From Streptosporangiaceae bacterium (GTDB lineage Bacteria; Actinomycetota; Actinomycetes; Streptosporangiales; Streptosporangiaceae): a DNA stretch of 8,583 nt. Where the stretch lies: assembly GCA_030052355.1 (NCBI GenBank), contig JASIGS010000673.1, forward strand, positions 1-8,583, written 5' to 3'. The notes beneath the pieces were generated by a model. That model was not told where the DNA came from, ran no database searches, and was given only the letters and a program-made list of their open reading frames with translations. Shown here in pieces: positions 1 through 5,977 of this stretch (within the stretch, counting starts at the first letter, position 1; every line of letters starts with the position of its first letter). The position numbers and the translations under genes are program-made.

Positions 1-165
1 CAGCACCTCGCCGGTCCGGAGCCAGCGCCGGGCCCCCAGGTCGTAGTCGGTGGCGTCGATCGCCACCGTGCCGAGAGCGCGCAGCACCTTGACCGCCTCG
101 GCGACGACCTCTGGCCCGATGCCGTCGCCGCCGATCACCGCGAGCCGGATGCCTCGTGCAGCCAC
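1..165 (-). CDS. leuB: 3-isopropylmalate dehydrogenase, N-terminal part (runs off window)
   Basis: This is the first 55 codons of leuB; the rest lies left of position 1. LeuB oxidises and decarboxylates (2R,3S)-3-isopropylmalate to 2-oxoisocaproate with NAD+ in cytosolic leucine biosynthesis. The visible N-terminus reads [20 protein letters not shown], followed by a helix and then [13 protein letters not shown]. The [10 protein letters not shown] strand-loop and the YDLGARRW stretch are typical of the isocitrate/isopropylmalate dehydrogenase family, and the latter matches actinobacterial LeuB. I chose the GTG at 163-165 because the homology begins within a few residues of it, there is no ATG nearby, and AAGG lies about 8 bases upstream. 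It follows serA on the same strand after 63 bp, the usual actinobacterial serA-leuB order, so cotranscription is likely. The gap holds only a short all-GC hairpin (199-212) and an 8-bp direct repeat TACTGGCC (177-184 and 220-227), neither of which is a convincing terminator. Confidence 0.9.
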   Translation of the reverse strand, partial: MAARGIRLAVIGGDGIGPEVVAEAVKVLRALGTVAIDATDYDLGARRWLRTGEVL

Positions 166-228
166 GGAAGGTACCTTACTGGCCGTCCGCAGCCCGGAGG
201 GGCCGGCGCCCCCAGTGACTACTGGCCA

Positions 229-1821
229 CTAGACGCCGTCGAGATCGACGACCTTGGCGAGGTCGGCGCCGATGGCTCTGGCGATGTCGCCCTCGGCATC
301 GGGGGGCACCGCCGAGTCCACCGACAGCACTATCAGCGCCTCGCCCCCCTGGGCGTGCCTGCACACCTGCATGCCGGCGATGTTGACCTGGCGGGCGCCG
401 AGCATCTGGCCCACTGTGCCGACGACGCCCGGCCGGTCCGCGTAGCCGAGGAACATCATGTGGTCAGCGGGCGCGATGTCCGCGTCCAGGCCGTTCACCT
501 CCACAATCCGCTCGGACTGGCGCGGCCCGGTGAGCGTCCCGGCGACAGAGACGAGCCTGCCATCCGGCGCCGTTCCCCTGAGCGTGAGCAAGTTACGCCA
601 GTCCGGGCTCACCTTCTCGGTGCTCAGGCTGATTTCGACACCGCGTTCCTTGGCCGCGAGCGGCGCGTTCACGTACGTGACCGGCTCCTCCGCCACGTCG
701 ATGAACAGGCCCTTCAGCGCGGCCAGTTCGAGAACGCTGACATCGAACTCGGCTATCTCGCCGTGCGCCTCAAGCGCGACCGCCGCCGTCGCGCCGCCCG
801 CGAGCGCCGCGAAGATGCGGCCGAGTTTCTCGCACAGCGGCAGCCATGGCCGCAGTTCCTCGGCCACCACTCCGCCCTGCACGTTCACGGCGTCCGGCAC
901 GAACTCCCCTGCCAGCGCCAGCCGGACCGACCGTGCCACCTGCGTGCCCGCCTTCTCCTGCGCCTCGACGGTGCTCGCAGCGAGGTGCGGGGTCATGACG
1001 ACGTTGTCGAAGGCAAACAGCGGACTGTCGGTGCACGGCTCGCTGGCGTAGACGTCGAGGGCGGCTCCGGCGACGCGCCCGTCGCTGAGCGCGCTCGCGA
1101 GGGCGGCCTCGTCCACGATGCCGCCCCGTGCCGCGTTGACGATCCGCGCCCCGGCCTTGACCATGTGCAGCTCGCGGTCGCCGATCAGCCCCACGGTCTC
1201 GGCGTTCTTCGGCAGGTGCACGCTGATGAAGTCCGACTCGCGGAGCAGCTCGTCCAGGCTGACGAGGCGCACGCCGAGCTGAGTGGACCTGGCGGCCGGC
1301 ACGTACGGGTCGTAGGCGATCACGGACATGCCGAACGCGGCCAGCCGCTCGGCGACGAGTGCGCCGATCCGGCCGAGCCCGAGGATGCCGACGACCTTGT
1401 CCTGCAGCTCGACGCCGGTGTAGGCGGACCGCTTCCACTTGCCTTCCCGCAGCGAGCTCATCGCTTGCGGAACGTTGCGTGCAAGAGCCAGCAGCAGAGC
1501 GACAGCGTGCTCGGCCGCGCTCACGATGTTGGACGCCGGCGCGTTCACCACCATGACCCCGGCCTTCGTAGCCGCATCGACGTCCACGTTGTCCAGACCG
1601 ACCCCGGCCCTCGCCACCACGCGCAGCTTCCGGCCGTGCGAGATGGCCTCGGCGTCGATCCGCGTGGCGCTCCTGACGATCACGGCGTCGACATCCGCGA
1701 GGGCTGGCAGCAGCTTCGCCCGGTCGCCACCGTCGGTGTAACGGACTTCGAAATGAGATTCCAGCAGGGCGATTCCGGCCGGGGAAAGCTCCTCGGCGAC
1801 GAGAACGACGGGTCCAGGCAC
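229..1821 (-). CDS. serA: D-3-phosphoglycerate dehydrogenase, long form with ASB and ACT domains
   Basis: SerA oxidises 3-phosphoglycerate to 3-phosphohydroxypyruvate with NAD+, the first committed step of serine synthesis in the cytosol. The 530-residue length fits the long actinobacterial form. The substrate domain spans about 1-100 and 290-310. The Rossmann domain lies between, with GLGRIG at 148-153 and an Asp at 171 after the second strand, which indicates NAD rather than NADP. Catalytic residues are Arg232 (NAARGG), Glu261 (ASEP) and His279 (TPHLAAS). Residues from about 320 to 450 correspond to the allosteric substrate-binding domain. From about 457 there is a C-terminal ACT domain with DRPGVVGTVGQMLG and NIAGMQV, the part that binds L-serine for feedback inhibition in this class. 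The GTG start at 1819-1821 is preceded by GGAGGG about 4 bases away and begins just before the first beta strand. A Crp-type palindrome lies about 57 bp upstream of the start codon. The C-terminal end is complete and leuB follows. Confidence 0.96.
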   Translation of the reverse strand: MPGPVVLVAEELSPAGIALLESHFEVRYTDGGDRAKLLPALADVDAVIVRSATRIDAEAISHGRKLRVVARAGVGLDNVDVDAATKAGVMVVNAPASNIVSAAEHAVALLLALARNVPQAMSSLREGKWKRSAYTGVELQDKVVGILGLGRIGALVAERLAAFGMSVIAYDPYVPAARSTQLGVRLVSLDELLRESDFISVHLPKNAETVGLIGDRELHMVKAGARIVNAARGGIVDEAALASALSDGRVAGAALDVYASEPCTDSPLFAFDNVVMTPHLAASTVEAQEKAGTQVARSVRLALAGEFVPDAVNVQGGVVAEELRPWLPLCEKLGRIFAALAGGATAAVALEAHGEIAEFDVSVLELAALKGLFIDVAEEPVTYVNAPLAAKERGVEISLSTEKVSPDWRNLLTLRGTAPDGRLVSVAGTLTGPRQSERIVEVNGLDADIAPADHMMFLGYADRPGVVGTVGQMLGARQVNIAGMQVCRHAQGGEALIVLSVDSAVPPDAEGDIARAIGADLAKVVDLDGV

Positions 1822-1867
1822 GAGCCCTCCGGTCTACGGTGCGACGGGCTTGACAGTTTATCGAGGG

Positions 1868-1889
1868 CTTTGTGACGACCTTCACAAAG
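1868..1889. promoter_or_regulatory. Crp/GlxR-type operator upstream of serA
   Basis: There is a perfect 8-bp inverted repeat, CTTTGTGA and TCACAAAG, separated by 6 bp. Its core is exactly TGTGA-N6-TCACA, the recognition pattern shared by E. coli CRP, M. tuberculosis Rv3676 and corynebacterial GlxR. The centre is about 57 bp upstream of the serA GTG and about 37 bp beyond the stop codon of the upstream GGDEF-EAL gene. A possible minus-strand -10 (TAAACT, 1860-1855) lies on the serA side, which would place the operator over or just upstream of the -35 region; I see no good -35. A hairpin terminator for the upstream gene is the alternative reading, but there is no T-run and the stem is AT-rich, so an operator fits better. 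Confidence 0.65.
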
Positions 1890-1915
1890 ACCGGAGGTTG
1901 GCGCGGGCCGTCCCC

Positions 1916-4657
1916 CTACCCGGCGGGCGCCGCCGCGGCCTTGTCCGTGCTGCACCCGCTGGCGGAGCCGTTGGAGTCCGTCCCGTTGGAGTCTGATCCG
2001 TTGGAGTCCGTTCCGTTGGAGCCTGGCACGCCAACGTCAGCGCCGCTCGGATCGGTGACGCTGCCGGGCGGCTCTATCGCCTCGGCGGGCATCGGCCTGG
2101 CCAGCAGGTACCCCTGGCCGAGCCGGCAGCCCATGGCGCGCAGCAGCTCGAGCTGCTCGGGCCGCTCAATCCCCTCGGCCACGACCTCGATCCCGAGGTC
2201 GCGGCCAACCTGGACGATCGTCCTGGTCAGCATCGCCAGTATGGGGTCGGTCCCGAGCCCGGCGACGAACGACGGGTCGATCTTGATGATGTCGACGGGG
2301 AGCTGCCGGAGATAGGCAAGCGAGGCGTAGCCGGTGCCGAAGTCGTCAATCGCCAGCCGGAGGCCACGCTCCCGCAGCCGGCTGAGCGTTTCGATGACGG
2401 GCTCACCCGACTCGATCAGCGCGCGCTCGGCGACCTCGAGTGTCAGCGCGGCAGCCGGCAGCCCCGTCTCATCCAGCGCCGCGAGCAGGGACTTCGCAAG
2501 GTCAGCCGAGCTAACCTGGCGCCGCGAAAGGTTCACGCACAGGCCGACCTGCCAGCCCGACTCGCGCCACCGCACCACCTGGCGGCACGCCTCACGAAGC
2601 ACCCAGTCACCGAGCCGCACGATCAGGCCAGAGTCTTCGGCGACGCCCAAGAACTCGGCTGGGCTCACCTGCTCGCCCGCCCTCGGCCAGCGAACCAGCG
2701 CCTCGACGGCCAAGATTCGAGAACTGCCGAGCTCGACGACGGGCTGGTACTCGAGGCGCAGTCCGCCATCGGCGACGGCGGTCCTCAGGTCGCTCGCCAG
2801 CTCCAGGCGCCGGGTGACGTCAGCGTGCATGTGCGCGGCGAAGACCTCCACCCTCCCGCCGCCGCTGTCCTTGGCCCGGGACATGGCGAGGTCGGCGTTG
2901 CGCAGCAGGTGCTCTGGCTCGGCCGAGTCCGGGCCTGCGCCAGCGGCCGATGTGAACGCCACGCCAACGCTCGCGGTGACGGAGATGTCGCGGCCGGCCA
3001 CGCTGAACGGCTCGGCCGCGATGGCGCTCGCGATCCGCTCCGCGGCATCCACAACCTCCTGCGGGCTCGCCGCGCCCTCTACCAGGACGGCGAACCCGTC
3101 ACCACCCCAACGGGCCACGGTGTCATGCGCCGGGACCACGCTGCGGAGCCGCAGCCCGGCCTCAGCGAGCAGGACGTCGCCAGCACCGTGCCCGGCCGAG
3201 TCGTTGACGGCGGTGAACCCGTCAAGATCGACGAAGATCGCCCCAGTGTGCCGCTGTCCGGTGCGGGCCGGCTCGCGCCGCAGCAGGTCCTTGGCTCGCT
3301 CCTCGAGGTAAGACCGGTTCGCCAGGCCGGTCAGGCCGTCGTGGAAGGTCAGGTGCGTCACCTGCCTGCGGAGCGCCACCTGGTCGCTAACGTCCCTGGC
3401 CGTCACGAGCACCAGGTCCTGGGTGTTCGCCCGGACTGCGATCCCCACCGAACCACCGAGGATGTTAGCCCCGTGAGTGCTCGCCCGGGCGATAGCCACC
3501 TCGACGTACCGCCACGTGCCGTCGGCCGACCGCACGCGGCACGCCAGGCTGCTTGCGGGCGGCGGCCCGCCGAGGACGACGACCCTGGCGGCGCCGAGCA
3601 GCGCCGGCAGGTCATCGGGGTGCACCAGGTCAGGCAGGCGCCGCCCGATGATCTCGTCCGGCTGGTAGCCGTAGCGCGTGACGGCCCGGCTCGCGAACCT
3701 GACGACTCCGGCCGGGTCGCAGAGCAGCACGACATCGCTCGTCCGCTCCGCGAGCTGCAGGAATTGACTGCCGGACTGGATGGCAGCCGCCGAGGTCAGC
3801 GCCACACTCCGCAACAGGACGGCCACCCTAGCTACCAGGGCCAGCAGCAGAAGGGCGCCGAGGAGCAACGGCCCCGGCCCTGTCCGCCCCCAGTCGACGA
3901 GGACGAATACGAAGCTCACGAGCGCGGCGACGGCTGCTACGGCCGTCGCGATCACCGTGCTCAGCGGCGGCTCGACAGGGTCCGCGGACGCCGGTGCCGC
4001 AACCGGTGCCGGCTCGGACGCGGCCGGCCCGCCGCTGGCGCCCAGCAGGCAGATCGCCACGAGCCAGGCAAGCTGCGCCCAGGTGCCGGCGTGCACAGCC
4101 TCCGCCCTGGCCTGCACGGCCAGCAGATCACCGAGCGTGGCTGCGGCTAGGGCGAGGAACGGCGCGACCCCGCTCCTCCCGGCCCGGACCGCCAGCCAGA
4201 GCGTGCCGCCCAGCACGGCCAGATCCGCAACCGGGTGGATGAGGTCGACCGTGAAAGACCCTGGCCCCACGTCCGCGGCGGAGTACGCCGGGCCGAGCAG
4301 GCCTATCCAGCTGACGGTGAGCAACGCGAGCCCGAACAGCACGCCGTCGGCGACCCTGGTGGCCATGCCACCGGCAGGAACAGGGTCCACTGGCGCTCTT
4401 GCACGCCCGAGCTGCACCATCCCGACGACGAGCACGGGCAGCCCGATCAGTGCGACGAGGTCGCTCGGCGTCAGCTGGATGCCGGTCGGCATGACCGATC
4501 CGGCCGATGCTCCCTGAGCCGCGAACGCCACGCCCCACAGGGCGGCAGTCGCCGCCAGCCAGCGGCAGGCCGGCTCGCCCGGCCGGGACCGGCGCAGCAG
4601 CAGGACGACCGCACCGGCTGCGAGCACGATGCCGAAGGCAATCCAGACGGCGTTCAT
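1916..4657 (-). CDS. Membrane PAS-GGDEF-EAL cyclic-di-GMP signalling protein, probably a phosphodiesterase
   Basis: The protein has 913 residues. The N-terminal part (about 1-285) is hydrophobic with roughly eight or nine membrane segments and is probably a sensory domain. A PAS domain follows (about 300-425, with RYGYQPDEIIGR), then GGDEF (about 433-605), then EAL (about 620-862). The GGDEF signature is GGDGF at 518-522, so the usual Glu is Gly521. The inhibitory-site position RxxD reads PAHD at 509-512. Cyclase activity is therefore doubtful. The EAL domain keeps its known metal and catalytic residues: Glu652 (EALVRW), Asn709, Glu741, Asp771-Asp772 (DDFGTGYASL), Lys792 (KID), Glu828 (AEGIE) and Gln848 (GQGY). 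It probably hydrolyses c-di-GMP to pGpG. The tail from about 864 is low-complexity and ends in SNGTD/SNGSD repeats. The ATG at 4655-4657 precedes the first membrane helix, but the ribosome-binding site is weak. It lies 94 bp upstream of serA on the same strand and is not an obvious metabolic partner of it. Confidence 0.9.
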   Translation of the reverse strand: MNAVWIAFGIVLAAGAVVLLLRRSRPGEPACRWLAATAALWGVAFAAQGASAGSVMPTGIQLTPSDLVALIGLPVLVVGMVQLGRARAPVDPVPAGGMATRVADGVLFGLALLTVSWIGLLGPAYSAADVGPGSFTVDLIHPVADLAVLGGTLWLAVRAGRSGVAPFLALAAATLGDLLAVQARAEAVHAGTWAQLAWLVAICLLGASGGPAASEPAPVAAPASADPVEPPLSTVIATAVAAVAALVSFVFVLVDWGRTGPGPLLLGALLLLALVARVAVLLRSVALTSAAAIQSGSQFLQLAERTSDVVLLCDPAGVVRFASRAVTRYGYQPDEIIGRRLPDLVHPDDLPALLGAARVVVLGGPPPASSLACRVRSADGTWRYVEVAIARASTHGANILGGSVGIAVRANTQDLVLVTARDVSDQVALRRQVTHLTFHDGLTGLANRSYLEERAKDLLRREPARTGQRHTGAIFVDLDGFTAVNDSAGHGAGDVLLAEAGLRLRSVVPAHDTVARWGGDGFAVLVEGAASPQEVVDAAERIASAIAAEPFSVAGRDISVTASVGVAFTSAAGAGPDSAEPEHLLRNADLAMSRAKDSGGGRVEVFAAHMHADVTRRLELASDLRTAVADGGLRLEYQPVVELGSSRILAVEALVRWPRAGEQVSPAEFLGVAEDSGLIVRLGDWVLREACRQVVRWRESGWQVGLCVNLSRRQVSSADLAKSLLAALDETGLPAAALTLEVAERALIESGEPVIETLSRLRERGLRLAIDDFGTGYASLAYLRQLPVDIIKIDPSFVAGLGTDPILAMLTRTIVQVGRDLGIEVVAEGIERPEQLELLRAMGCRLGQGYLLARPMPAEAIEPPGSVTDPSGADVGVPGSNGTDSNGSDSNGTDSNGSASGCSTDKAAAAPAG
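1968..2027. repeat. Four tandem 15-bp units inside the 3' end of the GGDEF-EAL gene
   Basis: Four head-to-tail copies of a 15-bp unit (1968-1982, 1983-1997, 1998-2012, 2013-2027) start with CCGTTGGAG and differ at a few positions. On the coding (minus) strand they encode the pentads SNGTD, SNGSD, SNGTD and a final SNG. The unit is a multiple of three, so changes in copy number would keep the frame and only change the length of the tail. Confidence 0.9.
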
Positions 4658-4792
4658 CCGCCGCCGGGCCCCTGCCCTGGCATCGGGCGTCTTGACACCG
4701 GACCTCCTGGCGGCCGCCGGAGCGACCGCAGCCTAAAGCCTGACGCGGGCCAGGTCGGCGTCAAGCGCCACCTGCCCCGCGTGGATGTATTG

Positions 4793-4941
4793 CCTACGGC
4801 TCGCCATTGAGCGCCGGCCGCGCACGTGGTTGGTCATGCTCAGCCGCAGATGACGCCGCTAGGACCGGCCTGGCCGATATACCGGTACCGACGGCGAGGT
4901 TTAGCAAGTTTGCACTGCGCTAGCACTTTACGAGCCGTAGG
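4793..4941. repeat. Pair of 11-bp inverted repeats 127 bp apart
   Basis: CCTACGGCTCG at 4793-4803 is the exact reverse complement of CGAGCCGTAGG at 4931-4941. The arms enclose 127 bp with no gene. No flanking target duplication is visible, and the arms are too short to call an insertion element. It could be a remnant of a small mobile unit, a looped regulatory site, or chance. Confidence 0.5.
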
Positions 4942-4972
4942 TCACGCTTCGATTGAGGAAGGGAGTACACAC

Positions 4973-5010
4973 GGCGACAACAGATAACGTCCAGGAAACC
5001 TGTTGTCGCC
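4973..5010 (-). terminator. Candidate hairpin terminator of the metG-like/hydroxyacid dehydrogenase operon
   Basis: A perfect 11-bp inverted repeat, GGCGACAACAG (4973-4983) and CTGTTGTCGCC (5000-5010), has a 16-base loop. It begins 28 bp after the dehydrogenase stop codon on the minus strand, where a terminator is expected. There is no T-run on the downstream side, which is common for actinobacterial terminators, and the loop is long for one. It could instead be a protein-binding palindrome or a small structured RNA. Confidence 0.45.
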
Positions 5011-5038
5011 CCGGACTTGTATTGCCCCTTCTGGCAGG

Positions 5039-5950
5039 TCAGTAGTCCCCGGTGATGACGTTTGCCAGCGGCTCAGCTTTCAGGTACCGCTCGACCTGGG
5101 CCCTCACCAGGTTCAGCGCCCCCTGCGCCGAAACCGGGGTCGACGCGCCGACGTGGGGCGTGATCAGCACGTTCGGCAGCGACCAGAGCGGGTGGTCCGG
5201 TGGCAGCGGCTCCGGGTCGGTCACGTCGAGCGCCGCCGATAGTCGCCCGGTGCTGACCTCGGCGACCAGGTCGGCCGTGACGGCGAGCACCCCGCGGGCG
5301 GCGTTGACCAGCAGCGCCCCGTCCTTCATGCGGGCCAGGAACGCCGCGTCGGCCATCCCCACGGTCTCGCTGGTCACCGGCGCCAGCAAGATCACTACAT
5401 CCGCGTCGGGGAGCAGGTCGGGCACGTCGCTGACCGCGCTCACGCCGTCACGGGCCGACCGGGCGACCCGCTGGATCTGCACGCCGAAGCCCTCCAGGCG
5501 GCGTTCCACGGCCTTACCGATCGAGCCGTAGCCCACGATCAGCACGGTCTTGCCAGCGAGGCAGTCGGTGGGCCGGTAGCTCCACCGGCCAGCCGCCTGC
5601 TCGGCCGCGAAGTAGGGGAACTCGCGGATGGACGCCAAGATCGCGGCCACCACCCACTCCGCCGTGCTGGCGTCGTGGGCGCCGCGCGCGTTGCACAGCA
5701 CCGCCCCGGGTGGGACGTGCGGCCTGACGCGGTCGAAGCCGGCGGTCAGCGTCTGCACGACCTTGAGCCTCGGCATCGAGTCCATGACGGTCACCGCGGC
5801 CTCGTCCGGGAAGAACGGCGGCACGTAGAACTCCACGTCGGAAGCGCCGGCCGGCGGCTCACCGCCGGCCGGCACCACGACGCTCGCGGTCACGCCATCC
5901 AGGCCGTCCAGCGCCTGCGCGATTGGCTCAAGCGGCACCCAGACCAGCAA
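5039..5950 (-). CDS. D-2-hydroxyacid dehydrogenase family protein
   Basis: This is a cytosolic oxidoreductase of 303 residues that interconverts a 2-hydroxyacid and a 2-oxoacid; the substrate cannot be read from the sequence. The nucleotide-binding motif is GYGSIG at 140-145. The catalytic triad of the family is intact: Arg219 (NAARG), Glu247 (DPEP) and His266 (TPHVGAST). The second Rossmann strand ends in RVARS (161-165) with no Asp, a feature of NADPH-using members such as glyoxylate/hydroxypyruvate reductases. It lacks the C-terminal regulatory domains of SerA and is a distinct subgroup. The start is a TTG at 5948-5950 with GAGG 7 bases upstream. It lies 27 bp behind the methionyl-tRNA synthetase gene on the same strand, so the two are probably cotranscribed, although no pathway link between them is evident. 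A hairpin follows the stop codon. Confidence 0.9.
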   Translation of the reverse strand: MLVWVPLEPIAQALDGLDGVTASVVVPAGGEPPAGASDVEFYVPPFFPDEAAVTVMDSMPRLKVVQTLTAGFDRVRPHVPPGAVLCNARGAHDASTAEWVVAAILASIREFPYFAAEQAAGRWSYRPTDCLAGKTVLIVGYGSIGKAVERRLEGFGVQIQRVARSARDGVSAVSDVPDLLPDADVVILLAPVTSETVGMADAAFLARMKDGALLVNAARGVLAVTADLVAEVSTGRLSAALDVTDPEPLPPDHPLWSLPNVLITPHVGASTPVSAQGALNLVRAQVERYLKAEPLANVITGDY

Positions 5951-5977
5951 CGTGCCACCTCTCCCTGAACCCGAAGA

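Larger units (their letters stand above)
4658..5038. other. Noncoding stretch between the hydroxyacid dehydrogenase and the GGDEF-EAL gene
   Basis: This stretch of about 380 bp has no convincing gene. It should hold the promoter of the GGDEF-EAL gene. A weak minus-strand -10-like TATATC lies near 4876-4881, with TTGCTA about 20 bases upstream. That spacing is too long for a confident call. It contains an 11-bp inverted repeat with widely separated arms (4793-4803 and 4931-4941) and a tight 11-bp hairpin (4973-5010), listed separately. Around 4898-4930 the bases TAGCA and GCACT recur in an AT-richer patch. A 34-codon minus-strand reading frame (4733-4837) lacks a ribosome-binding site and is not called. 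Confidence 0.6.

Noticed and set aside
199..212. All-GC 5-bp hairpin between serA and leuB
   Set aside because: It is too short, has no T-run, and is expected by chance at this base composition.
355..1875. Long plus-strand open frame of 506 codons opposite serA
   Set aside because: It is an antisense shadow of the GC-rich serA codons. Its composition is Arg/Asp/His-heavy with no recognisable domain, while the minus strand has complete catalytic motifs.
1850..1878. Plus-strand TTGACA at 1850-1855 as a promoter
   Set aside because: No -10 occurs at 16-19 bp spacing, and no plus-strand gene follows.
1868..1889. Terminator for the GGDEF-EAL gene
   Set aside because: It has an 8-bp AT-rich stem with no T-run, and the exact TGTGA-N6-TCACA pattern is better explained as a Crp-type operator.
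2825..4150. Plus-strand open frame of 441 codons opposite the GGDEF-EAL gene
   Set aside because: It is an antisense shadow; no domain is recognisable and the minus strand carries clear PAS, GGDEF and EAL motifs.
4733..4837. 34-codon minus-strand frame starting MTNHVRGRRS and ending in LARVRL
   Set aside because: It has no ribosome-binding site before either ATG and no recognised family, and one arm of an inverted repeat runs through it.
4953..5045. Plus-strand frame from a TTG with Shine-Dalgarno-like AGGAAGGGAG nearby, ending CCRPGLVLPLLAGQ
   Set aside because: The purine-rich stretch lies inside the frame rather than before it, no ATG or GTG follows at proper spacing, and the frame overlaps the hairpin and the end of the dehydrogenase gene.
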